Notes: generated by a model not told the origin, from the sequence alone. Numbered from the stretch's first letter, positions 9,159-19,442 are shown. The stretch: DNA of 54,086 bases from Phormidium sp. OSCR (GCA_001314905.1 LJZT01000017.1:1-54086), one strand, 5' to 3'. Program-made: numbers and translations.

Positions 9159-10556
9159 CTACTGCACAAACACATTCACCTGGCCCTGTTCACCGAGAAC
9201 CAAACGTAAACGCAGGGGTTGCTCATGAGGGGATGCTAGGGGTTCTCCGATCTCAGGAATCTGACTATGCTCCTGAAACTGAACCGCCGATCGCCCCAAA
9301 GGAAACACCTGTACCAGAGTTCCCGCTTCATCGAGAACCAAGGTATATTCCAGATTTTGATTGAGGCCCTCCGGGGGAAGCCAGCGTTGTTGAAAATAGC
9401 GGCGTAACTCCGTCACCTGAGGCACAAAATCAAAAGCCGTTTCTTGATCCTCTCCCACAGGAATTGGGCGCGTCAGGGGCGTAAAGGGTTCCGGTTGAGG
9501 AAATTGAGAGCGATCAACCGAAGGAGCCGTCTCCGGTCCCGCTAAAGGCTGTTCAAACAACAGAGGCGGAGGTGTCGATGAATTGGGAGTGAAGCCCTCA
9601 GCAGCAGTAGACTCACGAGGGGAAGGCGGGGGCGGAGAAATGGAGCTTGGCGGCGTTGCTTGCCGCTCTAGGGGGGTGACACGAGTCGGCGGTGGTTCAC
9701 TCGCAGAACTCAGAGGCGGTAACTTAGCGATCGCCGCCGGGGGAGTTGGCGGCGATATCCGCTCCGGCGGAGCCAGATTCTCGGAGCTGACAAAGCCTTG
9801 ACTACTCTGACTCAAGAGCGTCATCGCCGAGGACAACAGAGCCATCGAGGAGTCCTCGGGAGCCGTGGAAGAGTCCTCAGCCGAGGGATTCTGGGCCAAC
9901 GGAGATAACGCCGCCACCAAGCCACCGGTGACCACCACCCCCACTAAGGGACTAAGCCAAACCGGAAGGCGATCGCTCCCTGAAGTTGGAGTTTGCCAAG
10001 CCTGCCAATCGGCCAAAAATCCCTCCAACGCCGAGAGGACATCAAACAATTGCAGCGTTCCCAACTCAATCACGGAGCCACTGTCGGCCGTCGCCAGAGT
10101 TCCCAAGACCAAGCGATGGCCGACCAATCCCCGAGATTCGAGATAGGTCGCCGCACGAGTTTGAGGGCGAGCGGCGATTGTCGTTCCTCCCCCCCTGGCG
10201 AGGGTGGCTTCTCTGAGGCTGACTTCTCTCTCAGACCCCCTATAAACGGACGTGAGAGGCTGGGATAACGCCATAAGCTGTTGGGATGATTGACTTAAAA
10301 AGTCCCGCACATAGCTGCGTACCGACTCACTCAGATGAAACAGTTGGGCCTGATCGCCGCGTACCACCTTCTGGTCTTCGTCCCGTAGACGAGGGTCATC
10401 CAACACCAACTCAAAACGTAGATGAGATAAGCGAGGCCGACTCGGGGAGGACAACAGCGATCGCCGAGCGACAATACTTAATTGACAGGTTGGCGGCGTA
10501 TAGGAGCGTCGTAGCGTTGTTGACCAAATGGTTCTGGACCCGTGACCCCTTGTCAT
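9159..10556 (-). CDS. DUF4335 domain protein
   Basis: A 465-residue protein. The N-terminus (RRSYTPPTCQLSIVARR and LRFELVLDDPRL) is typical of the cyanobacterial DUF4335 family. One transmembrane segment lies near residue 205 (WLSPLVGVVVTGGLVAALSPL). It is followed by about 130 residues of Pro/Ser/Thr-rich, probably disordered linker and a C-terminal domain (about residues 350-465) with YTLVLDEAGTLVQVFPLG. This suggests a membrane-anchored protein with a soluble domain at each end. It is preceded by the DUF3038 gene with only a 3-bp gap; the two families are regularly neighbours in cyanobacteria. Function unknown. Confidence 0.8.
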   Translation of the reverse strand: MTRGHGSRTIWSTTLRRSYTPPTCQLSIVARRSLLSSPSRPRLSHLRFELVLDDPRLRDEDQKVVRGDQAQLFHLSESVRSYVRDFLSQSSQQLMALSQPLTSVYRGSEREVSLREATLARGGGTTIAARPQTRAATYLESRGLVGHRLVLGTLATADSGSVIELGTLQLFDVLSALEGFLADWQAWQTPTSGSDRLPVWLSPLVGVVVTGGLVAALSPLAQNPSAEDSSTAPEDSSMALLSSAMTLLSQSSQGFVSSENLAPPERISPPTPPAAIAKLPPLSSASEPPPTRVTPLERQATPPSSISPPPPSPRESTAAEGFTPNSSTPPPLLFEQPLAGPETAPSVDRSQFPQPEPFTPLTRPIPVGEDQETAFDFVPQVTELRRYFQQRWLPPEGLNQNLEYTLVLDEAGTLVQVFPLGRSAVQFQEHSQIPEIGEPLASPHEQPLRLRLVLGEQGQVNVFVQ

Positions 10557-10559
10557 AGC

Positions 10560-11186
10560 TTACCTCCAAGTATCAAATGATTGAGACGAGCGCCCTGTCC
10601 CAGCCGACGAGGCTGGCCCCGACGATAGCTCAGAATTGACGGCCCAGGCCAAATGGCGATCGCCATCAGCACCACTGTAAAACAACAGATCCACTAATAA
10701 CTTCAAGGCCAGGGACTCCACCAGGGCTAATTTCAGAGTTCCGAGCGATCGCAGCAGATATCCCTGAGTAAACCGTTGTAAATACTCTCCCAGAAAGACC
10801 GCTTCTCGGGCAGGACGTTCTAACTGAGTATATTGCTCCAACAGCGCCACTGCACGACGAATCGTCTCCTGATGCTCCCGAGCCAAGCTACAAATGAGTC
10901 GAACTAACCCCTGCATGGCTCGTTGCTGTTGAGATACCGAGACAGGGTATTTCCCCTGATGCAACCGTTCTAGGCTGAGGCGATCGCCTAAATCCTTCTC
11001 CAGTCCCAAGTCCACTGCTGCGGCCCAAACTGCCTCATCCGCTAGGTTGAGTAACGCTTGCAACGCCAGTAAGGTCAAATCTAAATGGGTTAGGGGATGG
11101 GGGGTTGGCACAAAGGGGAATAGGAGAGAAGAAGGCAAGAGGCAATAGGCAATAGGCAAGAGGCAACTTGTGGTCGCGATCTTCAT
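10560..11186 (-). CDS. DUF3038 domain protein
   Basis: A helical protein of about 180-209 residues. The core from about residue 35 (LDLTLLALQALLNLADEAVWAAAVDLGL) to the end is the cyanobacterial DUF3038 family, always close to DUF4335 as here. The N-terminus is odd: the stretch SCLLPIAYCLLPSS is a translation of a heptamer tandem repeat (11131-11165) that has invaded or extended the 5' end. I used the ATG at 11186; a GTG at 11111, just inside the repeat, is an equally reasonable start and would remove the odd segment. The frame also opens at a TTG at 11201. Function unknown. Confidence 0.75.
   Translation of the reverse strand: MKIATTSCLLPIAYCLLPSSLLFPFVPTPHPLTHLDLTLLALQALLNLADEAVWAAAVDLGLEKDLGDRLSLERLHQGKYPVSVSQQQRAMQGLVRLICSLAREHQETIRRAVALLEQYTQLERPAREAVFLGEYLQRFTQGYLLRSLGTLKLALVESLALKLLVDLLFYSGADGDRHLAWAVNSELSSGPASSAGTGRSSQSFDTWR
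11131..11165. repeat. Heptamer repeat inside the 5' end of the DUF3038 gene
   Basis: Tandem GGCAATA / GGCAAGA units, the same family as the arrays near 26.9 kb. Read on the minus strand they would encode LLP-type residues at the extreme N-terminus of the DUF3038 protein. Confidence 0.75.
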
Positions 11187-11219
11187 CACCCAGGTTGGCA
11201 ATAGGCGACCAAGACATTA

Positions 11220-12359
11220 TTAGGCGCTAATCAGTAATGCCAAGAGTGCTAGACCTAAACTTACCCCATAAAAGCGGGAGACGACTTGTAACTCCGACCA
11301 TCCTGATAGCTCAAAATGATGGTGGAGGGGTGTCATCTTAAACAGACGTTTCCCGACTCCTTCCGGATTCTTGGTGGCCTTGTAATAGCTCACCTGGAGA
11401 ATAACCGAGAGGGTTTCAGCAAAGAATAGCCCACTGAGAATAAATAAGCCAAATAGCACATTGGCGAGAATCCCCACACTGGCTAACGCGCCTCCTAACG
11501 CCAGGGAACCGGTATCTCCCATGAAGACGCGGGCGGGATTGCGATTATGGGCCAAAAAGCCGATACAGGCCCCACTAAAGCAGGCTGAGAACAATCCTAA
11601 ACTGGGATAGGTGGGAGTAACCATAGCCGCCAGTGCTAGGAAGGCGATCGCCCCAGTTCCGGCCATTAAGCCATCGAGGCCATCCGTGAGGTTCGTGGCA
11701 TTGCTTTCAGCCGTCAGCACGAAACCCGCGACAATCCAAAAAAAGGTTCCCAGGGGCAAAAGCCAGCCGCCGGGAAATTCAATGGTGGTTTGAGTGGCAA
11801 AATCAGGGTTGAGTTTGGCCCAGGCGCAAAAGAGAAAGGCGATACCAATTTGCAACGATAGCTTACTGCGGGGAGAAATGCCGTCATTGGAGCGACGGCG
11901 AATCACCTGCCAATCATCAAGCCAGCCAATGAACCCATAGGCAAACGTTAACCCAGACACCGCCCAGAGCGCCGTGAGCGCCCCTCCATCAAGGCTAGGG
12001 TTCAAATGACCCCAAATCAGGGCGATCGCCAAGGCTAGAGGCACAAAAAGAATGCCTCCCATGGTGGGTGTTCCTGCCTTTTTCAGATGAGCCTGGGGTC
12101 CTTCTTGGCGGATACTCTGTTTGAGCTTGAGTTGTCGTAACTGAGGGACTCCCCAACGGCCGAGTTGAGCCGAGGCCACCGCTGTCAGCAGCCAGGGAAG
12201 GGTGAGGGAGTCTCCCAGAGCGGCCCAATGACCCTGATCGGTGTCCATGGCGATCGCCGCCAAGGCCAACAGCAACGCTAACCCCCAAGACAGTTGAGTT
12301 CCACTGAGGGTGTCTCTGTCTAATCTTGCTCGATTTGATCTCGATACTTTAGTATCCAC
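11220..12359 (-). CDS. mraY: Phospho-N-acetylmuramoyl-pentapeptide transferase
   Basis: A 379-residue polytopic membrane enzyme that moves phospho-MurNAc-pentapeptide from UDP onto undecaprenyl phosphate to form lipid I, the first membrane step of peptidoglycan synthesis. Family motifs are present in order: GTPTMGGILF near residue 96, the catalytic acidic pair in GWLDDWQ near residue 145, NATNLTDGLDGL, FMGDTGSLALGG and the His cluster PLHHHFE near the C-terminus. The first 65 residues are longer than in E. coli MraY, as is usual in cyanobacteria. murG, the next enzyme of the pathway, lies 15 kb away. Confidence 0.96.
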   Translation of the reverse strand: MDTKVSRSNRARLDRDTLSGTQLSWGLALLLALAAIAMDTDQGHWAALGDSLTLPWLLTAVASAQLGRWGVPQLRQLKLKQSIRQEGPQAHLKKAGTPTMGGILFVPLALAIALIWGHLNPSLDGGALTALWAVSGLTFAYGFIGWLDDWQVIRRRSNDGISPRSKLSLQIGIAFLFCAWAKLNPDFATQTTIEFPGGWLLPLGTFFWIVAGFVLTAESNATNLTDGLDGLMAGTGAIAFLALAAMVTPTYPSLGLFSACFSGACIGFLAHNRNPARVFMGDTGSLALGGALASVGILANVLFGLFILSGLFFAETLSVILQVSYYKATKNPEGVGKRLFKMTPLHHHFELSGWSELQVVSRFYGVSLGLALLALLISA

Positions 12360-12413
12360 AACTAATCCTCATCACAGCGAAGCCAAGCAGCCCTAATCCG
12401 CAACGTTGACGAG

Positions 12414-12689
12414 TTATACCTCTGCGTCATCGCTATTATCACTCTCGTTGTCGACATAGCCATCATCGTCTTCGGCGATGAGGCCCAATTCTTCGAGTTC
12501 TTCTTTGCGGGCGGCTCGTTCCTCTTCATCCCGAGGAATCAGTCGTCCAGTGGCTTGTAGCCATTCTAAGAGAGAGGTTTCATTGTTAGCTGGGATCAAC
12601 TCCGCCTGTTCATGACGGGGGAGTTGACGTAGGGAGGGATTCATCGGGTCGATCATGAGCTGTTTGAGATTATTTTGAGAGTATTGCAC
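12414..12689 (-). CDS. Small acidic DUF3134-type protein
   Basis: A 91-residue soluble protein with a conserved middle part (NPSLRQLPRHEQAELIP and ETSLLEWLQATGRLIPRDEEE) and a very acidic tail (DDDGYVDNESDNSDDAEV). This matches the small cyanobacterial family DUF3134 of unknown function. The start is a GTG preceded by AAAGG at good spacing; a later ATG (MNPSLRQ) would give a protein about 15 residues shorter. It sits between a MidA-like methyltransferase and mraY on the same strand. Confidence 0.75.
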   Translation of the reverse strand: MQYSQNNLKQLMIDPMNPSLRQLPRHEQAELIPANNETSLLEWLQATGRLIPRDEEERAARKEELEELGLIAEDDDGYVDNESDNSDDAEV

Positions 12690-12707
12690 GCATAAACCTT
12701 TCTGATT

Positions 12708-13907
12708 CTAGGACATTCTGGGAGTGGTGAGTCCTTTTAAGGGGGGGCGATCGCTCGGCAATCCTTTCGACTGCACCAACACACCAAATCCACCGAGGCC
12801 TTGAGGATCGAGTAAGCTATGCAGCACCTCGCGACGTTGCATCACTCGTAGGATATCGGCCCCACTCGCGGGTTGGGAACCCCGGCCTAAGGCTGCGAGG
12901 CGATCGCCCAATCCCAAGGCCATCAGAAACAACGCCTGGGGGGTGAAGCCTTCGTGGTCTAAGCCCAGGCGATCGCCCTGACGTTGCAAGGCGGTAAAAT
13001 CCACATGGGCGGTGATGTCTTGTTCCCCGACAAAACAATAGGGGTCATCATGATAGCGATGTTGGCGATAACATTGGAGCGTACCGCGCGATCGCTGCGG
13101 ATGATAATAACGATGGGCTTCATAGCCGTAGTCAATGGTCATCACATAGCCTCGCTTCAGTTTCCGGGCTAGAGTTTCAAGCCAAGACAGGGCCGCTAAA
13201 TTAACTTCCGTCCTATAGCCTTCGGGCCACTCGTAGTCCGCCACTCCCACCTGCTCAAAATACGCCGCCAAGGCTGGGGTGGACAGGGGTCCGAGTTCTT
13301 CCTTAAAGCCGCCAGTTTCCTCCCTGTCCCCCTCATTTTCGTTCTGATTATCCCAGGTGACATACAATTCCTGCCATTGTCCATCCTGCCATTGCAGACG
13401 ATGCACCGGAAAAGCATCGACTAATTCATTGGAAAAACAGCAGCCACACAGAGAGTCATCGGGAAATTCATCCCAAGTTACCCAGCGTATTTTTACTCCT
13501 TGAATTTGTTGCTGTTGCTGACGCAATGACGCTGATGTTTCAATGATCGTATAAGTGATTGTCTCAAAAAAATCAGAATAATTTTGTTTGATAAAACGTA
13601 GGATATCAACAGCTAAAATCCCTTGTCCTGCTCCCATCTCAACCAAATCAAACTGAGAGGGAGACCCCAAAATTTGCCAAATTTGCACAAATTGCAGCGC
13701 CAACAATTCCCCAAAATCAGAACTTAAATGAGACGAGGTGACAAAATCTCCCATCGCCCCTAACTTCGCCCCACGAGAATAATAGCCCTCAGCGGGATGA
13801 TAAAGCGCCGCATCCATGTACTCAGCAAAGGAAATTCGCCCCTGAGGCTGATGTTGAATTTTCTGCTGAATTGCAGTCACGAGAGCGGGATTAGAAGCAA
13901 CAGTCAT
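12708..13907 (-). CDS. MidA/NDUFAF7-like SAM-dependent methyltransferase
   Basis: A 399-residue protein that starts with the family hallmark ISFAEYMDAALYHPAEGYY, then GDFVTSSHLSSDFGELLALQ, the SAM-binding glycine motif EMGAGQGILA near residue 93, and the SNELVDAFPVHR motif. In mitochondria the family methylates an arginine of complex I. In cyanobacteria the target is unknown; NDH-1 is only a reasonable guess. It lies 18 bp upstream of the DUF3134 gene, probably in the same transcript. Confidence 0.85.
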   Translation of the reverse strand: MTVASNPALVTAIQQKIQHQPQGRISFAEYMDAALYHPAEGYYSRGAKLGAMGDFVTSSHLSSDFGELLALQFVQIWQILGSPSQFDLVEMGAGQGILAVDILRFIKQNYSDFFETITYTIIETSASLRQQQQQIQGVKIRWVTWDEFPDDSLCGCCFSNELVDAFPVHRLQWQDGQWQELYVTWDNQNENEGDREETGGFKEELGPLSTPALAAYFEQVGVADYEWPEGYRTEVNLAALSWLETLARKLKRGYVMTIDYGYEAHRYYHPQRSRGTLQCYRQHRYHDDPYCFVGEQDITAHVDFTALQRQGDRLGLDHEGFTPQALFLMALGLGDRLAALGRGSQPASGADILRVMQRREVLHSLLDPQGLGGFGVLVQSKGLPSDRPPLKGLTTPRMS

Positions 13908-14057
13908 GAGGCGGGTTACGGGAGAGTTGAGGGAACATTGCCATAGGAACCTGCGGCGATCGCATCTACCGGGTTCCCATTTGGCATTATTATAAAGGCT
14001 GTTAGACTCGGAATTTGATTTCGGGGCAGATTGCTCAATCTTTAAGGGTACGACTCA

Positions 14058-14774
14058 ATGGACCATCCGAACGAGGGAATTGACTACGAAGGCGCTTGGG
14101 ACGCCTACGCTCAGAATTGGCAAAGCCTCCATCCTGAACTGGAGTATATCGGCGATGAGTGGGCCGGTCAAGGGGCGGGAGCCGCCTGTTCCTTGGCGGA
14201 GTATGAACAGTTAATTGAAACTCAGTTTATCGCCCCCTATATTCGCCCAGATCACGTCGTCTTAGAAATCGGCATTGGTGGCGGTAAAACCAGCGCCTTA
14301 CTCCTCAACTATGCCCAGCGTTTAATCTGCGCTGATATCTCCCAAAAGATGCTCGATGCGACCCAAGCCCGGTTAGGCCAGGAGCGAGTTGAGTATTATA
14401 AACTCAACGGAATCAGCCTAGATTCCCTACCAGAACAGGCGATCGATGTCTGTTTTTGTTATGACACCATGGTGCATCTCGAACCGAGAGATATTTTTAA
14501 CTATTTGCGACAAATTCCGCGCTTACTTAAAGGCGATCGCCTCTGTGTGTTTCACCATACCAATGTGCTGAGCGAGTTTGGCTGGCAGAAATTCCTCAAA
14601 GAACTCGAGATTAACCTGAGGGGAAAACGGCATGGTTCGGCGTTTTCCGTTATGACCAACGAAATTATGGAGAAGTTTCTCAGGGAACTCAACTATCGCG
14701 TCTTGCTCAAAGATACCACTAGCGTTCCCCGTGATTGCGTTTGGATTTGTCAAGCTCCTCCGATGGAGAGATAG
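14058..14774 (+). CDS. Class I SAM-dependent methyltransferase
   Basis: A 238-residue soluble protein with a Rossmann-type SAM site: motif I VLEIGIGGGKTSALL near residue 75, the acidic ribose-binding position in ICADISQKML, and later a DVCFCYDTMVHLEP segment corresponding to motif II. The substrate cannot be read from the sequence. It stands alone between divergent and tandem neighbours and is followed by its own terminator hairpin. Confidence 0.8.
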   Translation: MDHPNEGIDYEGAWDAYAQNWQSLHPELEYIGDEWAGQGAGAACSLAEYEQLIETQFIAPYIRPDHVVLEIGIGGGKTSALLLNYAQRLICADISQKMLDATQARLGQERVEYYKLNGISLDSLPEQAIDVCFCYDTMVHLEPRDIFNYLRQIPRLLKGDRLCVFHHTNVLSEFGWQKFLKELEINLRGKRHGSAFSVMTNEIMEKFLRELNYRVLLKDTTSVPRDCVWICQAPPMER

Positions 14775-14776
14775 AA

Positions 14777-14804
14777 AGCCGTCAGTTGCAGCAATCGCTG
14801 ACGG
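14777..14804 (+). terminator. Hairpin after the methyltransferase gene
   Basis: GCCGTCAG (14777-14784) pairs with CTGACGGC (14797-14804) three bases after the stop codon. There is no strong T-run, so it may be an attenuating or stabilising hairpin. Confidence 0.55.
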
Positions 14805-14974
14805 CAACTGATGAGAAGGTCTCCCCGAAGCTCTCCCCGAATCTCTCCCTATAGACGGAGACACCGCCAGAGGTTGTCTCGTTAGGCTAGTGGCGGATGC
14901 TGGTTGAGCCGGCCAACGAGTCGCTCTGGGCCAGATATCCAACCTATCGATGTCGAGTTTAAAGAGAATTTTTA

Positions 14975-16057
14975 ATGACAACCGCCGTACGAATAACCAA
15001 CGCCTTAGAACGGTATCTCGGTGACGAAGCCGAAGACCTTTTAACCCATCGTTGTCGTCTATCACGAGAGGATTTACACACGCCCTCCCCCAACGTGGTG
15101 GATGATATCTTTGCCACAAGCGATCGCAACCCCCAAGTTCTCCGCAGCCTACAACAGTTATTCAGTAGCGGGCGCTTAGCCAACACCGGCTATCTCTCCA
15201 TTTTGCCCGTTGACCAAGGGATCGAACATACCGCCGCCGCCTCATTTGCGCCCAACCCCGCCTACTTTGACCCCGAAAACCTGGTGAAACTGGCCCTAGA
15301 AGGGGGTTGTAATGCGATCGCCACCACGGTAGGCGGCCTAGGTATCGTCTCCCGCCGCTACGCCCACCGCATCCCCTTCATCGTCAAACTCAACCACAAC
15401 GAGTTACTCACCTATCCCAACCGCTACGACCAAATTCCCTTCGCCCAAGTCGAACAAGCCTGGAACCTCGGCGCAACAGCCGTCGGGGCCACCATTTATT
15501 TCGGTTCTCCTGAATCGGCCCGACAAATTCGTGAAATTGGTCAAGCCTTCGCCCGCGCCCACGAATTGGGAATGGCCACAATTCTCTGGTGTTACCTGCG
15601 TCATGGTGTCTTTAAGCAGGACAAAGACTACCACACCGCCGCCGACTTAACCGGTCAAGCCAACCATCTCGGCGTGACCCTCGAAGCGGACATTATCAAA
15701 CAGAAACAGCCCCAGTCTAACGGTGGCTTCCCCGCCGTCGCCCAAGCCACCGGCGAGAAATACGGACGCACCGACGAGCGGGTTTATAGCGAACTCAGCA
15801 GCGATCATCCCATCGACTTAACCCGCTATCAAGTCCTCAATTGCTACGCCGGGCGCATTCCCCTGATTAACTCCGGCGGCGCGTCAGGCGATAACGATTT
15901 CGCCCAAGCCGTGCGTACCGCCGTCATCAACAAACGGGCCGGCGGTGCAGGCTTGATTTCCGGGCGCAAAGCCTTTCAACGCCCCCTAGCCGAAGGCGTT
16001 GCACTGCTGCACGCCATCCAAGATGTCTATCTATCGCCTCAAGTGACCCTGGACTAG
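14975..16057 (+). CDS. fbaB: Class I fructose-bisphosphate aldolase
   Basis: A 360-residue enzyme of the DhnA-type class I aldolase family, which cleaves fructose-1,6-bisphosphate through a Schiff-base lysine without metal. Recognisable parts are [46 protein letters not shown] (a likely position for a functional lysine) and the phosphate-binding end [14 protein letters not shown]. It acts in glycolysis, gluconeogenesis and the Calvin cycle; cyanobacteria usually also have a class II enzyme. Its stop codon overlaps by 4 bp the stop of the convergent Nudix gene. Confidence 0.9.
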   Translation: MTTAVRITNALERYLGDEAEDLLTHRCRLSREDLHTPSPNVVDDIFATSDRNPQVLRSLQQLFSSGRLANTGYLSILPVDQGIEHTAAASFAPNPAYFDPENLVKLALEGGCNAIATTVGGLGIVSRRYAHRIPFIVKLNHNELLTYPNRYDQIPFAQVEQAWNLGATAVGATIYFGSPESARQIREIGQAFARAHELGMATILWCYLRHGVFKQDKDYHTAADLTGQANHLGVTLEADIIKQKQPQSNGGFPAVAQATGEKYGRTDERVYSELSSDHPIDLTRYQVLNCYAGRIPLINSGGASGDNDFAQAVRTAVINKRAGGAGLISGRKAFQRPLAEGVALLHAIQDVYLSPQVTLD

Positions 16058-16488
16058 TCCAAGCTGGGACGGCGACGGTAAAAGCGATAGTTGAGATAGT
16101 CGTTGAGGATGCGATCATGGTCAAAACAGAGGTTTTCGGGAATCTGCCAAGGCTCGAACACCTGAAGATGTTTCGCATCATCTCCCGCCTGGGGGGTTCC
16201 CGTCGCCCTGGCCAGGAAGACCACACTGAGAGTATGTTTGCGGGGGTCGCGATCGGGTTGGGAGTAAACATGGAACAGTTCTACGAGTTGCACCGTTAAC
16301 CCCGTTTCCTCGTGGGCCTCGCGCCGGGCCGCTGTTTCAACGGACTCCCCATAATCGACAAACCCCCCCGGAAGCGCCCAGCCATGGGGGGGGTTGAGTC
16401 GTTCGACTAAGACAAGGGGACGTTGGGGGCGATCGATCAGTTCAATCACTAAATCAACCGTTGGGGCGGGGTTACGATATTCCGACAT
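16054..16488 (-). CDS. Nudix hydrolase
   Basis: A 144-residue protein with a full Nudix box near residues 40-63: [18 protein letters not shown] followed by HEETG, matching Gx5Ex7REuxEExGu. The EExxE-type glutamates bind the divalent metal needed to hydrolyse a nucleoside diphosphate linked to another group. The N-terminal [11 protein letters not shown] and GWALPGG fit the ADP-ribose/NADH pyrophosphatase-like group, but the substrate cannot be fixed. It is convergent with fbaB (4-bp overlap) and divergent from malQ with about 90 bp between. Confidence 0.88.
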   Translation of the reverse strand: MSEYRNPAPTVDLVIELIDRPQRPLVLVERLNPPHGWALPGGFVDYGESVETAARREAHEETGLTVQLVELFHVYSQPDRDPRKHTLSVVFLARATGTPQAGDDAKHLQVFEPWQIPENLCFDHDRILNDYLNYRFYRRRPSLD

Positions 16489-16579
16489 TAAATTAAGACT
16501 AAATGAAAACAGTTTCTTCGGAAGGGCCGTGTTAAAGTCAAGTGAACTTTTCGTTGAACGCCAAGACAGTTTAAAGATT

Positions 16580-18091
16580 ATGCCATTTCCGAGAGCTAGT
16601 GGAATTTTATTACACCCGACCTCCCTCCCCGGTCGGTTTGGGATTGGTGATCTCGGCCCGGAAGCCTATCGCTTTGTAGATTTCCTAGAGGGGAGTGGCC
16701 AGCAGTTATGGCAAATTCTGCCTCTCGGGCCGACGGGCTATGGCAATTCCCCTTATATGTCCTATTCGGCGATGGCAGGTAATCCCCTCTTGATTAGTTT
16801 AGAGAGGCTGCGGGATGATGGCTTGCTGACGGATGCTGATTTAGAGGACGCCCCTGAGTCGCGGGGCGATCGCGTCGATTTTGATGTGGTCGATCGCGTC
16901 AAAACCACCCTGTTGCGTAAATCCTACAAAAACTTACGCAGTCGCGCCTCTTCAGACCAACAGGAGGACTTTGTGGCCTTTTGTAAGGATAAGGCCCATT
17001 GGCTCGATGATTATGCCCTGTTTATCTCCCTGAAAACAGAGGTGTTCAATAACGCCAGTTGGCATGAATGGGATGAACCCGTGGCTAAGCGAGATCCCGC
17101 TACATTGGATAAATGGCGGGAGGAACTGGCTGAAGAAATCGACTTCCGCAAGTATCTCCAATATGAGTTTTTTCAGCAATGGTCGGCCCTGAAGCAGTAT
17201 GCCAACGATCGCCGAGTGCAGATGTTTGGCGATATCCCCTTCTATGTCGCCCATGACAGTGCCGATGTTTGGGCGCATCGGGAAATCTTCTGTCTCGATG
17301 AAGACACCGGCAAACCCTCGTTAATGGCCGGAGTTCCGCCGGATTATTTCAGCGAAACGGGGCAACTCTGGGGCAATCCCATTTATAACTGGGAGAAACT
17401 CCTCAAAACCGACCTACGCTGGTGGATGCAACGGTTTCATGCGGTTCTCGATCGCCTCGATCTAATTCGCATTGACCATTTCCGAGGCTTTGAAGCCTAT
17501 TGGGCGGTTCCCGGAGAAGACACCACCGCCATGAATGGGGAATGGATTGAAGCCCCCGGTTATGAGTTTTTTGAGAAACTCAAGGCTGAATTGGGAGAAT
17601 TGCCCATTGTGGCTGAAGATTTAGGGATTATTACCCCAGAAGTCGAAGCCCTACGAGACAAGTTTGGCTTTCCGGGTATGAAAATCCTCCATTTCGCCTT
17701 TGACTCGGGTTGGGATAATCCCTATTTACCCTTCAATTATGGGTCTAATAACTTTGTGGTCTACACCGGAACCCACGACAACAACACCACCATGGGCTGG
17801 TATAACAGTCGCAGTGATGAGGACAATCAGCGGGTTTGGGACTACATTGGTTGCACGCGCGGTGAAGGCTTCCATTGGGATCTCATTCGTCTGGCCTTGA
17901 GTACCAATGCCAATCAAGCGATTTTCCCGTTACAGGATCTGTTGGGTTTAGGGGAAGAGGCCCGCATGAATGCCCCGAGTTCTCCTCAAGGGAACTGGGA
18001 ATGGCGTTATCAGGTCGAAGACTTGACCGATGAACTGCGCGATCGGCTTCGCTTCTATACGATGGTGTATGGCCGTGGACCTCGGAATTAG
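16580..18091 (+). CDS. malQ: 4-alpha-glucanotransferase (amylomaltase)
   Basis: A 503-residue GH77 enzyme that transfers alpha-1,4-glucan segments during glycogen and maltodextrin metabolism. It opens with the family start [24 protein letters not shown]. The nucleophile Asp lies in [16 protein letters not shown] near residue 300, the acid/base Glu in [16 protein letters not shown] near residue 347, and the third acid in [13 protein letters not shown]. The frame is open 186 bp further upstream, over the start of the Nudix gene, but the ATG at 16580 is where homology begins. Confidence 0.93.
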   Translation: MPFPRASGILLHPTSLPGRFGIGDLGPEAYRFVDFLEGSGQQLWQILPLGPTGYGNSPYMSYSAMAGNPLLISLERLRDDGLLTDADLEDAPESRGDRVDFDVVDRVKTTLLRKSYKNLRSRASSDQQEDFVAFCKDKAHWLDDYALFISLKTEVFNNASWHEWDEPVAKRDPATLDKWREELAEEIDFRKYLQYEFFQQWSALKQYANDRRVQMFGDIPFYVAHDSADVWAHREIFCLDEDTGKPSLMAGVPPDYFSETGQLWGNPIYNWEKLLKTDLRWWMQRFHAVLDRLDLIRIDHFRGFEAYWAVPGEDTTAMNGEWIEAPGYEFFEKLKAELGELPIVAEDLGIITPEVEALRDKFGFPGMKILHFAFDSGWDNPYLPFNYGSNNFVVYTGTHDNNTTMGWYNSRSDEDNQRVWDYIGCTRGEGFHWDLIRLALSTNANQAIFPLQDLLGLGEEARMNAPSSPQGNWEWRYQVEDLTDELRDRLRFYTMVYGRGPRN

Positions 18092-18121
18092 GTAGGACAG
18101 GCAAGAGGGGATAGGGAACAC

Positions 18122-18192
18122 CGGAACAGGGAACAGGGAACAGGGAACAGGGAACAGGGAACAGGGAACAGGGAACAGGGGATAGGGAACAC
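18122..18192. repeat. Heptamer tandem repeat (GGGAACA)
   Basis: About nine copies of GGGAACA between the convergent malQ and aroB genes. The same family in reverse orientation (TGTTCCC) appears at 27.1 and 28.4 kb. Confidence 0.85.
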
Positions 18193-18279
18193 CCAGCCTT
18201 AGCCTCTGGGATGGTAAGTCCTCCGCCTAGCCTGCCTGTTTCCTATTGTTTTGCAACTATTGTTTTGTAACCAGCAACG

Positions 18280-18299
18280 GTTAACGGTTAACCGTTAAC
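18280..18299. repeat. 20-bp perfect palindrome at the aroB stop
   Basis: The palindrome GTTAACGGTTAACCGTTAAC is built from GTTAAC units and contains the aroB stop codon. It could be a protein-binding site or a transcript-end hairpin. Confidence 0.6.
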
Positions 18300-19396
18300 G
18301 GCTGTAATTGAGTGAGGGTGTCGCGGATGAGTTCATTATCGACGCGATCGCTCACCGTTGCATTGCCGATGCGGGTGGGGAGAACAAAGCGAACTCGTCC
18401 ATCTTTGACCTTCTTATCAGTTTGCAGTTTGGCGATGATGGCCTCAATCTCAACCCCTTCGGGGATACGGGTGGGTAGGCCGGCTTTTTCAATCACCTGG
18501 GTTTGGCGGGCATCATCTTCGGCAGACCAGAGGTTGAGGGCCACCGCCAGACGACTGGCGGCCACCATGCCGATGGCCACTCCTTCGCCGTGGAGGAGTT
18601 CGGTATAGCCCGTTAGACTCTCCACGGCATGACCGATGGTATGGCCATAGTTGAGGATGGCCCGTAATCCTGCTTCTTTCTCATCTTGACCGACGACTTC
18701 GGCTTTGGCTTGACACGATCGCATCAGGATTTCATGTAACAGTGGATTGGAGAGATGGCTGGGGTTCGCTAGATGTCTGGCGTCTTCTAATTGACGGAAT
18801 AACCCTGCATCCCAAATGACACCATATTTAATGACTTCGGCAATCCCAGCCCGAAATTCTCGTTCGGGCAGGGTTTGTAAGACTGTGGGGTCAATAAGGA
18901 CCAAACGGGGCTGATAAAAAGCACCAATAAGGTTTTTGCCCTGGGGATGGTTCACGCCGGTTTTACCGCCGATAGAGGCATCCACCATGGCCAGGAGCGT
19001 TGTGGGAATTTGGATAAAGCCAATGCCCCGTAACCAGGTGGCGGCAGCAAAGCCCGTCATATCGCCCACTACACCGCCGCCAAGGGCAATAAAGGTTGAA
19101 TTGCGCTCCAAGCCGGCGGCCAGGGCTTTATCGTACAGCTGCGCCACGGAATCGAGGGTTTTATAGGCTTCGCCATCGTTGAATAGATGCAGGTGAACCT
19201 CGAAGCCGGCCGTTTCTAAGCTGGCGATCGCCCGTTTACCGTAATAGCCAAACACCGTAGGATTGGAGACCAGCATCACCTTATGCCCCAAATGCAGGGA
19301 TTTGATCCAGGCCCCGAGGCGATCGAGGCTATCGGACGCTAGGGCGATCTCGTACGCGTTTTGAGGCAAGTTCACAGGGATAACGGACTGGGTCAT
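18281..19396 (-). CDS. aroB: 3-dehydroquinate synthase
   Basis: A 371-residue NAD-dependent enzyme for the second step of the shikimate pathway, turning DAHP into 3-dehydroquinate. Motifs in order: the NAD-binding [21 protein letters not shown] near residue 105, the following [26 protein letters not shown], and the zinc ligands in [11 protein letters not shown] (Glu), [12 protein letters not shown] (His) and [11 protein letters not shown] (His). Length and motif order are normal. It is a single gene, divergent from petL with 46 bp between. Confidence 0.95.
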   Translation of the reverse strand: MTQSVIPVNLPQNAYEIALASDSLDRLGAWIKSLHLGHKVMLVSNPTVFGYYGKRAIASLETAGFEVHLHLFNDGEAYKTLDSVAQLYDKALAAGLERNSTFIALGGGVVGDMTGFAAATWLRGIGFIQIPTTLLAMVDASIGGKTGVNHPQGKNLIGAFYQPRLVLIDPTVLQTLPEREFRAGIAEVIKYGVIWDAGLFRQLEDARHLANPSHLSNPLLHEILMRSCQAKAEVVGQDEKEAGLRAILNYGHTIGHAVESLTGYTELLHGEGVAIGMVAASRLAVALNLWSAEDDARQTQVIEKAGLPTRIPEGVEIEAIIAKLQTDKKVKDGRVRFVLPTRIGNATVSDRVDNELIRDTLTQLQPLTVNR

Positions 19397-19442
19397 GGTT
19401 TAATAAAGGCAAATAGATATTGATAAAACAGGAGATAAGCCT

